Below are positions 25,953 to 33,326 of a stretch of DNA of 33,326 nucleotides, piece by piece (within the stretch, counting starts at the first letter, position 1; every line of letters starts with the position of its first letter). A program made the translations under genes and the position numbers. Location: NCBI GenBank assembly GCA_009886205.1, contig QXZU01000117.1, positions 1 to 33,326 of the forward strand, written 5' to 3'. The DNA comes from K189A clade bacterium. GTDB taxonomy: Bacteria; Pseudomonadota; Gammaproteobacteria; Pseudomonadales; Azotimanducaceae. The notes under the pieces were generated by a model, which was not told the origin of the DNA, did no database searches, and saw only the letters and a list, made by a program, of their open reading frames with translations.

Positions 25953-28880
25953 CTAAACTCCTGCCTCTTGCGGTACGGCTAGCGTGTTTTGCGCCTCTAT
26001 CGTTGGCACCATTGGCACCATCGGCGCTATACCGCATTTGGCCAGCGTAGAGGCCAGAGCGCTGGCTATATCATCATCGAACACAACATCAATATCCAAA
26101 GACCACACGTTAGACAAATCAACGTCTAACTGAACTAACTTGGTAGCGTCTTTTTCCGTACAAACTACCGTCAACACATCAGAAAACCGGACCTCTTCGC
26201 CAGTGAATAAATGATGATCACTGTAAGCTTCAGGCTCCACTAGAAAGCCCAATTCAGATAAGGTGGAAAAGAAACGACTTGGATTGCCGATACCGCAAAC
26301 GGCGCGGACAGCGCTATGTTGCTGCAAAAACTCCGCAGCACTTACCTGCTGACCGTCCGCAAGACTTCTAAAGTATCGGACCTTAGGACGCATGACAATT
26401 TCGCTGCTCACCAGACCGGAGGCTTGCGCATTGGAAATGACAAGGTCTACATGATCTAACCGGCTTACCGGCTCTCTGAGAGGTCCTGCCGGCAACAGCC
26501 GACCATTACCTACTCCGCGAACCCCATCTATAACAACAATTTCCACATCACGGCCCATTGCATGATGTTGCAGGCCGTCATCGGAAATCACCACATCGCA
26601 ATTTTCGGATTGCAAAAAATCTAACGCTTTCATTCTGTCTGCCGCTATGGCGACTGGACAATTTAACCTGTTTTTCAACAGCACACCCTCATCACCATAA
26701 TGTAACGGGTCTGCGTGAAGGGGCACTAGTCCCCCTTTGTGACTGAGGCTGCCTTTATACCCTCTGGAGACAATACCTGGACTAAATCCGCGACGACGCA
26801 GCTCCTCAACCAGCCATATCACCAGCGGCGTCTTACCGGTGCCGCCAGCAGTAATGTTGCCCACTACAATAACGGGTAATGAAGTGCGCCCTGGCGTTTT
26901 ACTACCTGATCGATAAACATTCGCCCGACGTTGGCTAACCCAGCCGTAGAACCAAGAAAGAGGGGTCAAAATACTCGGCCACCAAGCGTTGGTATACCAA
27001 GCTTGGCTCAAGATATTAGCGGAGCGGTCAATAAAGGAATTAACCTTAGCCATACTTTTAGTATTGGCCAAATTCAGTGTTCCAGCATTCCCCAGCATCG
27101 CGAATTCATCTTCCAACTCAGGATCCGACTCATCTTGAAACTGAGCGGCATACAGCTCTGCATAGTGCCCACCTTGATTCAATAGCGACTTATGATCGCC
27201 CTGCTCAACAACTTGACCTTGATCTAAAACTACAATGACGTCAGCAGATTCTACAGTTGATAACCGGTGAGCAATGACAAGTGTGGTTCGGCCAGTCATG
27301 ACCTCTTCTAGAGCGGCCTGAATATATTTTTCTGATTCATTGTCTAATGCAGATGTAGCCTCATCCATAATTAGGATAGGCGAATCTTTCAGCAGCGCTC
27401 TGGCTATAGCGATACGCTGCCTTTGACCGCCGGAGAGCAAGACACCGTCATCGCCAACCACCGTATCAATCCCGTCTGGCAGCTTGTCAACAAATTCACT
27501 AGCGTAGGAGCGATCCAACGCTACCTTAATATCCTCATCTGATGCGTCCTTGGCATCACCATAAGCAATGTTATTTCTCAATGTATCGTTAAAGAGTGTG
27601 ACTTGTTGATTTACAACTGAGATCTGCCGCCGGAGGCTGTTCATCTCATAATCTCTCAAGTCGATACCATCTAGGGTGATAGCGCCGCCGCCTATTTCAT
27701 AAAACCGTGGCAATAAGCTGGCCAAGGTTGACTTGCCGCTACCCGACCGCCCTACTAACGCTACGCTCTGTCCTGGCTGAATGTTCAGTGAGATTTTACT
27801 GAGCACATTGGGGCCTTGCTCATTATAGGCAAAATCGACGTTATCGAACTTCAATGCTCCTGTAGCCTTTTCGACACTATGCGTGCCGCTATCCGCCTCA
27901 ATAGGCGAATCTAATTGAGCAAATATGTCTTCCGCCGCTGCGAAGCCGCGCTGCAGTTTCGCATTAACTTCGGAGAGCTTGCGAATAGGCTTTCCCAACA
28001 TACCGGCAAGCACAAGAAACGTCACCGCTTCGCCGCTAGTCAAACCACCACCTATTTCTGGGCGGTAAAGCATAATGATCAAACCACACAAAGCCGTGGC
28101 GATAATGGTTTCGTTTATCTGTGAACTAAGGACACGAGTCACCGCCATTTTTAAATTTTGCTGACGATTAACCTTATTTGCGCCCAAAAAACGCTGCTCT
28201 TCGTGGGACTTACCGCCAAATACTTTTACTACCCTGTAACCATTCACGGCCTCGGAGGCAACGTGAGTCACGTCACCCATTGAATGCTGAATACGCCGAC
28301 TGATTTTGCGGAACCGACTACTAGCAAACACCACCACCAAAGCCAAAACCGGCGCGGTGCCGATAAACAAAAGCGTAAGCTGCCAACTTTGAAAAATCAT
28401 CAGGCCGAGATACGCAATAACCTTGACGCCATCCTGTATCAGCGAGCGTAACGCATCGGTACCGGTATCTCTTAGCTGCGTTACCGTAAAAGTAATACGG
28501 GAAACTATGTGCCCTTGTGATTCGTTGTCGAAATAACGACTAGGTAATTTCAAAACCTGAGCAAACAACTCTTCGCGTAGGTTGTACACCACGCCAAAAG
28601 ATATCCGCGCCATCGCTGTTTCGCCAACGATGGTACCTACGGCGCGCACCAGCGTCACCGCCACCATCATGGCGGGTATTGATGCCGCCGCCCTAACCTT
28701 TAAATCATCCCATTGATCAATCAGCTCACCAAACAACTTAACAAAATAGGCTTCGGCACCGGCAGCAAACAAAAAGGCCACTACAGAGACTGTCATAATG
28801 AACCAATACCGCCCCACATATCGCAACAGTCTTCGATAAGTTTGCCAATCCGATGGTTTCGCTATAGCTGGTTGAGCCAT
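25953..28880 (-). CDS. Fused lipid A flippase MsbA and tetraacyldisaccharide 4'-kinase LpxK
   Basis: One uninterrupted 975-codon frame with two complete enzymes. Residues 1-580 are MsbA, the ABC exporter that flips lipid A: six membrane helices, then Walker A GRSGSGKST (377-385), LSGGQ (482-486), Walker B Asp506/Glu507 and His538. Residues about 615-975 are LpxK, which adds the 4'-phosphate: PLSWFYGW, P-loop GNITAGGTGKTP with Lys683, and SDDGLQHH. An acidic linker (DESDPELEDEF) joins them. Met610 could be an internal LpxK start, but it has no ribosome site. Both active sites face the cytoplasm, so the fusion is topologically possible. The genes are usually separate neighbours. kdsB follows two bases on, exbD precedes. 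Confidence 0.93.
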   Translation of the reverse strand: MAQPAIAKPSDWQTYRRLLRYVGRYWFIMTVSVVAFLFAAGAEAYFVKLFGELIDQWDDLKVRAAASIPAMMVAVTLVRAVGTIVGETAMARISFGVVYNLREELFAQVLKLPSRYFDNESQGHIVSRITFTVTQLRDTGTDALRSLIQDGVKVIAYLGLMIFQSWQLTLLFIGTAPVLALVVVFASSRFRKISRRIQHSMGDVTHVASEAVNGYRVVKVFGGKSHEEQRFLGANKVNRQQNLKMAVTRVLSSQINETIIATALCGLIIMLYRPEIGGGLTSGEAVTFLVLAGMLGKPIRKLSEVNAKLQRGFAAAEDIFAQLDSPIEADSGTHSVEKATGALKFDNVDFAYNEQGPNVLSKISLNIQPGQSVALVGRSGSGKSTLASLLPRFYEIGGGAITLDGIDLRDYEMNSLRRQISVVNQQVTLFNDTLRNNIAYGDAKDASDEDIKVALDRSYASEFVDKLPDGIDTVVGDDGVLLSGGQRQRIAIARALLKDSPILIMDEATSALDNESEKYIQAALEEVMTGRTTLVIAHRLSTVESADVIVVLDQGQVVEQGDHKSLLNQGGHYAELYAAQFQDESDPELEDEFAMLGNAGTLNLANTKSMAKVNSFIDRSANILSQAWYTNAWWPSILTPLSWFYGWVSQRRANVYRSGSKTPGRTSLPVIVVGNITAGGTGKTPLVIWLVEELRRRGFSPGIVSRGYKGSLSHKGGLVPLHADPLHYGDEGVLLKNRLNCPVAIAADRMKALDFLQSENCDVVISDDGLQHHAMGRDVEIVVIDGVRGVGNGRLLPAGPLREPVSRLDHVDLVISNAQASGLVSSEIVMRPKVRYFRSLADGQQVSAAEFLQQHSAVRAVCGIGNPSRFFSTLSELGFLVEPEAYSDHHLFTGEEVRFSDVLTVVCTEKDATKLVQLDVDLSNVWSLDIDVVFDDDIASALASTLAKCGIAPMVPMVPTIEAQNTLAVPQEAGV

Positions 28881-28889
28881 AAATGTAGC

Positions 28890-29330
28890 CTATTCCTTTG
28901 GGGGTTCTAATATTGGCTGGGTGGCCAAACTAATTTGAGTTAATCCTACCTGCGCACAAGCGTCCATAACTCGCACCACTGATTGATGAGTAGCAGTTGC
29001 ATCGGCGCTAATAACTACAGGCAAACTTGTCCTTCGTGCGGCATTTTTTTCAACAACTGCTTGAAGCGTTTTAGCAAGCCCTTGAAGAGATGTATCCACT
29101 ACGATACTGCCCTCTATTTCATAGCGCCCATTTTGCTGCACTACAACATTAATAAATAAATCCTCGTTTGGCTGAGCGTCACCGTTAGCTTGAGGAAGAT
29201 CAACATTCAACGCCTGATTTTGCACAAAGCTGGTAGACACCATAAAAAATATGAGCAGTAAAAAAACCACATCTATCAGCGGCGTTAGCTCTACTGTCGC
29301 TTCGCGACGACTGGCTCTAGAGCGCCTCAC
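28890..29330 (-). CDS. exbD: ExbD/TolR-family energy-transducing protein
   Basis: A 146-residue inner-membrane protein with one membrane helix (about residues 17-36) that carries the proton-channel Asp20 in LTPLIDVVFLLLIFF. The rest is the periplasmic domain. With ExbB it forms a proton-driven motor, here placed next to lipid A genes as in pseudomonads, rather than next to tonB or tolA. The start is GTG at 29330; an in-frame stop lies five codons upstream, so no longer form is possible. The ribosome site is weak. It ends nine bases before the MsbA-LpxK frame. Confidence 0.92.
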   Translation of the reverse strand: MRRSRASRREATVELTPLIDVVFLLLIFFMVSTSFVQNQALNVDLPQANGDAQPNEDLFINVVVQQNGRYEIEGSIVVDTSLQGLAKTLQAVVEKNAARRTSLPVVISADATATHQSVVRVMDACAQVGLTQISLATQPILEPPKE

Positions 29331-29426
29331 GCTATGGATGTCTCACAACGTGCTGATAACACGCGCAAAGGCGCAATCCAGCAGATGTTGCTGAGGCTGC
29401 TGAAAAAGCTGTACCTAAGTTTTCCA

Positions 29427-30044
29427 TCAATGAGAGTCCGCACTGACATCAACCCGCAGACGATCGAAAAAGCGCTGGCTAATACTGTCTATCTCCAAGA
29501 TCAATTCATCCACCTTGCGCAAGAAAAATCGGTGGGCTATCAAAGCCGGAATAGCCACTGACAACCCAGCGGCACTTGTTACCAACGCAGTTGAAATACC
29601 GCCTGCCAGAATCTTTGCGTCTCCCTGGCCTGCTGAAACCAACGTGCTAAAGACGTCGATCATGCCAAAGACCGTGCCCAAAATACCCATTAGTGGCGTA
29701 ATGGAGGCAATAATGCCGACTAAAGTTAAGTAGCGTTCAAGCTCATGGGCGACATTGTCGATAGTTGACTGCATGACCCGCTGAAAAGCGTCAGTCTGAA
29801 GATCTATACCATTCAAACCCGCCGCAATTACGTAACCCAAAGGCGAGGCAACGGCGAGTTCCGCCAAAGCCTTGCTATCACTTGACCAAGTTTGGCTGCT
29901 CTGCAATTGGCTCAGCAATTCCGCAGGTATGACCTCTTCACGCCGCAACGTCCACCAACGCTCCAAGCAAATAGCGCCGACTACCACGCTACAAAGAAGA
30001 ATAGGCAGCATCAACCAGCCGCCCGTTATAACTATATCCAGCAT
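29427..30044 (-). CDS. exbB: ExbB/TolQ/MotA-family proton channel protein
   Basis: A 205-residue inner-membrane protein with three predicted membrane segments (about residues 6-26, 105-130 and 145-175). It has the family's ITPLMGILGTVFGMIDVF and AGGISTALVTSAAGLSVAIPA motifs. It partners ExbD to harvest proton-motive force. The ATG at 30044 is preferred over a TTG four codons upstream, because GGGG abuts that TTG. There is a 96-base gap before exbD. It lies 48 bases after the PLP enzyme gene, where comEC is often found in relatives. Confidence 0.92.
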   Translation of the reverse strand: MLDIVITGGWLMLPILLCSVVVGAICLERWWTLRREEVIPAELLSQLQSSQTWSSDSKALAELAVASPLGYVIAAGLNGIDLQTDAFQRVMQSTIDNVAHELERYLTLVGIIASITPLMGILGTVFGMIDVFSTLVSAGQGDAKILAGGISTALVTSAAGLSVAIPALIAHRFFLRKVDELILEIDSISQRFFDRLRVDVSADSH

Positions 30045-30092
30045 GTAGTGAACCAACCCCTTTTAACTAACTGTAGACTCAACTGTAATCGG

Positions 30093-31259
30093 CTACCAAG
30101 AACAACCGCGAGCGGTGATTGGCCAACAGCTATGCACCATGCCATCTGCTTCCATTACCCAATAATATTCGTGCAGATTTACCGTTGGGTCGCAGTGCGG
30201 CGTGGCGAAACGAATAACTTGTCCTAACTGAATTTCTTGTTGACCCTCGGCGAGAATCAACACGCCGTGCTCGTCACCGGCAAATCGAAATTCAACATCA
30301 GGAATATCATCGCAAACCGGATTAACGCTGTCTGAAGCAAAAGCCTTATACCCGCCATCAACAGTAATAGTGGCGCTCTGCGGCTGGCTTATGGTCGTGC
30401 ATGCCACACTTAAAGACAGTTCAAATTCATTAAAGCGGTCACCTTGAGCACTGCCAATGGCACGGTACTCTTCATCCATGAATATGTAACTGCCCACTTG
30501 CAGGTCAGTCATTCTGGCAACTTCCACATCAATATCGTAAGTGCCGGTACCGCCACCGGTAACCACATCAACATCAATACCGTGTTTTTCCAGCAACAAA
30601 AATTTATCTTCTAGGCGCTGCCACGAACTCAGGGATTTCTCCCGGCGCTTGTCAAAATCAGCCAAGTGCATCAAATGCCCAGCGTAATGTTGGACACCCG
30701 AAAAATAGAACCGATCGTCTTTTTCAATACGTTCAACAAGCGTCAGGAGCAAATCATTGTCTCTCGTACCGGTTCGACCCATTGATACATCCAGATCCAC
30801 TAAAATCCCTAACGTCGAATCAGCCGAAATCGCTTGAGCAAGCAATTCAAAGCCATGGAGAGAATCCACCACAATGCGAATGTTTTTTTGGCCCAGTAAA
30901 AGGGTATCCAAAATCCGCGCTTTAGTTAACGTGGATATGGGTGAAGTGATGAGGATTTTAGATACCCCCCCATGCAATAGCGCAGCGGCTTCACTGACTT
31001 TTGCCGCGCACACGCCCACTGCCCCAGCTTCTATCTGCATGCGCGAAATAAGCGGGCACTTGTGTGTTTTTGCGTGAGGTCTAAAGCCTTTACCATGACT
31101 GGTCAAATGCGCAGACATTTTGGCAATATTCGCCTCCAACGCAGGCTTATCTATGATCAACGCCGGAGTTGGCAACTCTTCTATTTCAAATGGTCTGGGC
31201 AACATTGTTGCTTCGACTGGCTTGGCGCGTATGTTTGCCAACGCTAACTCTGACGACAT
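30093..31259 (-). CDS. D-threonine aldolase/D-serine dehydratase-like PLP enzyme (DSD1 family)
   Basis: A 388-residue fold-type III PLP enzyme. The N-terminal alanine-racemase-like barrel carries the cofactor lysine Lys64 in HAKTHK. The C-terminal domain has the metal-site motif PHCDPTVNLHEYYWV that D-threonine aldolases and D-serine dehydratases use to bind a divalent metal next to PLP. Likely reactions are cleavage of D-3-hydroxy amino acids or dehydration of D-serine; sequence alone does not decide. GGAG (31268-31271) eight bases before the ATG supports the start. It is in line with exbB (48-base gap), so may be read with the lipid A operon. Confidence 0.88.
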   Translation of the reverse strand: MSSELALANIRAKPVEATMLPRPFEIEELPTPALIIDKPALEANIAKMSAHLTSHGKGFRPHAKTHKCPLISRMQIEAGAVGVCAAKVSEAAALLHGGVSKILITSPISTLTKARILDTLLLGQKNIRIVVDSLHGFELLAQAISADSTLGILVDLDVSMGRTGTRDNDLLLTLVERIEKDDRFYFSGVQHYAGHLMHLADFDKRREKSLSSWQRLEDKFLLLEKHGIDVDVVTGGGTGTYDIDVEVARMTDLQVGSYIFMDEEYRAIGSAQGDRFNEFELSLSVACTTISQPQSATITVDGGYKAFASDSVNPVCDDIPDVEFRFAGDEHGVLILAEGQQEIQLGQVIRFATPHCDPTVNLHEYYWVMEADGMVHSCWPITARGCSW

Positions 31260-31687
31260 TGAATTCTCTCCAACTAAAAAAGCAAAAGTAAGGACGCACG
31301 ATTTAAAAGAACTTTTTCAAAAAACTTGCAAGAACCTCCGCATAAAATGACCGCGAAGTTCAAACAGCTACTCATTCACTACGGCGATTAAAAAACGAAT
31401 AGTGAAATGCCAGTAACAATTTTCTAGCTGCGCGATAAGCATATTGACAACCTTGCGGCGCAGGAAAAACCTCAGCGCCAATGATAGCTGGTATCGAAAG
31501 GAAAAAAATATCCCAATTAACCGCTAGTGACCAAATTTGTTTAATGAAAATACAGCCTCAGGCAGGCTGGGTTGGCAAGGATTTAAGGTAGGATTGAGCG
31601 CAACACAGATGTATGACGCTGCCAATCTGGCAGAGCTCAAAAAGCCATTTAGACAAACGGCCAAACGCAAACCCTCGGAGTAGGATT
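31260..31687. other. Divergent intergenic region with two hairpins
   Basis: A 428-base gap between the divergent PLP enzyme and GFA-type genes, with no credible gene. CAGCCT/AGGCTG (31553-31558 and 31564-31569) and CTGCCA/TGGCAG (31619-31624 and 31628-31633) each form a perfect 6 bp stem in what would be the leader of the GFA-type gene. A TTGACA occurs at about 31444 but no matching -10 is clear. Confidence 0.4.
31677..31680 (+). promoter_or_regulatory. Ribosome binding site that sets the GFA-type start
   Basis: GGAG is seven bases before the ATG at 31688. The frame is open to an earlier ATG at 31613, but that extension is not family-like and overlaps the leader hairpin. Confidence 0.8.
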
Positions 31688-32098
31688 ATGAAAGTTCAAG
31701 GTGGATGTTACTGTGGGGCGATACGCTATGAAGCCAACGGCGATCCCATGATGAGAGCAGAATGCTATTGCCGCGAATGCCAGTATATTACTGGCGGCGC
31801 GAACGTCTTGGTTATGACCATGCCAATTGATGGATTTACCCTTGTACAAGGCGCGGTTAAGGGCTTTACTCGAGATGATATCGAGCACGCTGTAACTCGA
31901 GAATTTTGTGAACATTGCGGCACACACCTTTTCACCAGAGCGCCTGGATTCAAAGAGGGTGTCATCATTAAAGTTGGATCAATGGATGACCCGTCGCTAT
32001 TTGGCAAAGCCGACAGCGCTAACCATGTGAGCGATGCCCTGCCTCACCACCGTCTACCTGATGACATTCCGCTGCATCAAAAATGGGTGCATAGCTGA
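31688..32098 (+). CDS. GFA/CENP-V-domain zinc protein
   Basis: A 136-residue protein with the GFA (glutathione-dependent formaldehyde-activating enzyme) fold. Zinc-binding cysteines are seen at GGCYCG (Cys7, Cys9), CYCREC (Cys26, Cys28, Cys31) and EFCEHCGTHLF. The family includes glutathione-formaldehyde adduct enzymes, but most short members have no proven reaction, so the name should be kept general. The ATG at 31688 is chosen from its ribosome site and because it starts MKVQGGCYCG. It is a single gene, convergent with the next. Confidence 0.85.
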   Translation: MKVQGGCYCGAIRYEANGDPMMRAECYCRECQYITGGANVLVMTMPIDGFTLVQGAVKGFTRDDIEHAVTREFCEHCGTHLFTRAPGFKEGVIIKVGSMDDPSLFGKADSANHVSDALPHHRLPDDIPLHQKWVHS

Positions 32099-32160
32099 TT
32101 CCAGCGGACGCCTAGCAGCCGCATGCGAGCTACTCGCTCTTGGTTCATGACAAACAAAGG

Positions 32161-33326
32161 CTAATTGGTAATAGCGTTTTGGTCATGGGCCGCTTGTATC
32201 TTCAACGCGGCGACTAAATGCCTACAAATTAAAATGCCCGCCTGCTTACGCTTTTGCTGCTCTTGTTTCTTCACGTTGACGCGAATTTTTTTCTGAACAG
32301 AGGGCCTGATTACTGCGAGGTTGCCCCCCTGAGTTGAGTCCGTAGGCGCTAAGCCCAGCAATGACCGCTGATAGCCAATTTGCTGATGATCTTTTTTATC
32401 AGCAACAGTCGTTTGCGGCCGCTTGGTTATCCCTACTAAGGATTCTTTGGATCGTTTAACGAACCTTCTGGACTCTTCTAAATCGTCTATACATCGTTGG
32501 CGCAAATCGCACGTTTGAGCATTTGCATGACGGGTTGCGCTCTTTTTCTTAGAAGAATTGTTCTCTGTACTGTTTTTCTCTGTACTGTTTTTCTCTGAAA
32601 TATGTTTTTCTGCAGAGACTTTTTCTGGATAAGCCTTTTCTGAATGAAACGGATCTGTTGACGAGGCCACAATTTCATTTAGAGACTGCTCCTGCCGTGC
32701 GGGCTTTTGTTTTGAACGCAGTTGCTGAGCTAAAGTCATAGCTGCCTCAAAATGACGGGCCGAATTTTCAATATCCGGCGTTGGACTTGGCTTAGTCCTG
32801 TTTATGCACCTCACTGGCATCATGTCCGAACCCTCGATATCAGCACTTTTCTCCAGTACATCTGACAGATGGTTTTGACTGTGAGGCATGTTCGCCACGT
32901 CTAATCGCGGGGTTTTGCCCTGCGCAACTGAATGCTGAATCGCCACCTGATGGTTGGTGTCCTTGTTGAACAACACTACGTTGGATCTAGAGAAAGGCGT
33001 TGCCATGCTCTGAGAAATACTCTGAGAAATGCGCGCTGAAATGACCGTAGAAATAGGAATCTCTAACTGCTCAACCTGACGCTGCTCACCGGAGATAAGT
33101 TCACTCATGCCTTGGAGACCCAGCGGCAGTTCGGCCTGATGAACATTGAGGTAATTTGTGTCGCTTCCTATCGACGCTGGGTTAGCGGAGCCAGCCTGGT
33201 CCCTGGCGATCTCACTGCAAGAGTCCACTACTGTCTCTTTAAGCAAAGCCTTCTTTAGCAAAGCCATTTCCTCTAAAGCCTTTTCATCCAAAGCCTTTTC
33301 GTTTACCGCTTCGATTAGAGACGCTT
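32161..33326 (-). CDS. Low-complexity hypothetical protein, 5' end outside the window
   Basis: At least 388 codons; the frame stays open to the window edge, so the true start lies beyond 33326 and an in-window TTG at 33291 should not be taken as the start. I do not recognise it. It is polar, with no membrane segment or signal peptide in view. The first visible part has Leu/Lys/Glu repeats (EKALDEKALEEMALLKKALL), likely helical or coiled-coil. The middle carries a five-residue EK repeat (32561-32650). The end is strongly basic (RPSVQKKIRVNVKKQEQQKR), as in nucleic-acid- or membrane-binding tails. A flagellar, regulatory or structural role cannot be told apart. Confidence 0.6.
   Translation of the reverse strand, partial: ASLIEAVNEKALDEKALEEMALLKKALLKETVVDSCSEIARDQAGSANPASIGSDTNYLNVHQAELPLGLQGMSELISGEQRQVEQLEIPISTVISARISQSISQSMATPFSRSNVVLFNKDTNHQVAIQHSVAQGKTPRLDVANMPHSQNHLSDVLEKSADIEGSDMMPVRCINRTKPSPTPDIENSARHFEAAMTLAQQLRSKQKPARQEQSLNEIVASSTDPFHSEKAYPEKVSAEKHISEKNSTEKNSTENNSSKKKSATRHANAQTCDLRQRCIDDLEESRRFVKRSKESLVGITKRPQTTVADKKDHQQIGYQRSLLGLAPTDSTQGGNLAVIRPSVQKKIRVNVKKQEQQKRKQAGILICRHLVAALKIQAAHDQNAITN
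32561..32650 (-). repeat. Coding 15 bp tandem repeat
   Basis: The plus-strand unit TTCTCTGTACTGTTT is perfectly repeated at 32561 and 32576, followed by four diverged 15 bp copies to 32650. It encodes a five-residue repeat of the type xxSEK/NSTEK in the hypothetical protein. Confidence 0.88.

Noticed and set aside
25951-26037. Longer kdsB start at 26037
   Set aside because: The extension lies inside the lpxK coding sequence and AGGAG sits correctly for the ATG at 25950.

Overview
The window is a stretch of gammaproteobacterial chromosome, and the gene order resembles that of pseudomonad-like lineages. It carries two blocks that are commonly neighbours in such genomes: the fatty-acid/ribosome block (tatD-holB-tmk-mltG-fabF-acpP-fabG-fabD-plsX-rpmF-yceD/maf) and the envelope/RNA block (rluC/rne-murB-kdsB-lpxK-msbA-exbD-exbB). 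Protein sequences (AcpP, RNase E with a long scaffold, zinc-free L32, PepQ) fit a free-living, probably aquatic, gammaproteobacterium. The genus cannot be named from the sequence alone. No tRNA, rRNA, insertion sequence, prophage or CRISPR array was seen.

Layout. 1-3277: a HAD phosphatase, a ribokinase-like sugar kinase, and a two-gene pair for the FAD and 2Fe-2S subunits of a molybdenum hydroxylase that lacks its catalytic subunit. 3278-7293: a proline-peptide degradation pair, PepQ and a DPP IV-like S9 peptidase. 7373-16871 (minus strand): TatD, DNA polymerase III delta-prime, thymidylate kinase, MltG, FabF, AcpP, FabG, FabD, PlsX, L32 and YceD, i.e. fatty-acid and phospholipid supply with replication and ribosome genes. 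17060-19852: maf (plus), rluC (minus) and a 1.17 kb rluC-rne intergenic region packed with repeats and hairpins. 19853-24290: RNase E, whose 3' end overlaps murB antiparallel, and an AlkB-type demethylase coupled to murB. 24362-25129: an SDR dehydrogenase. 25183-31259 (minus strand): KdsB, a single open frame that joins MsbA and LpxK, ExbD, ExbB and a D-threonine-aldolase-like PLP enzyme. 31688-33326: a GFA-type zinc protein and the 3' part of an unrecognised low-complexity gene that runs off the window.

The most notable item is the 975-codon MsbA-LpxK fusion, which puts the lipid A 4'-kinase on the C-terminus of the lipid A flippase, next to kdsB. Second is the long structured leader region of rne with a 14-15 bp tandem array. 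Third is a recurring theme: short tandem arrays with units of 11-18 bp, each of different sequence, occur between genes and inside housekeeping genes, suggesting a slippage-prone genome. Several genes usual in these blocks (pabC, a pilZ gene, trm112, wzb, sppA, comEC) are absent from their expected places.
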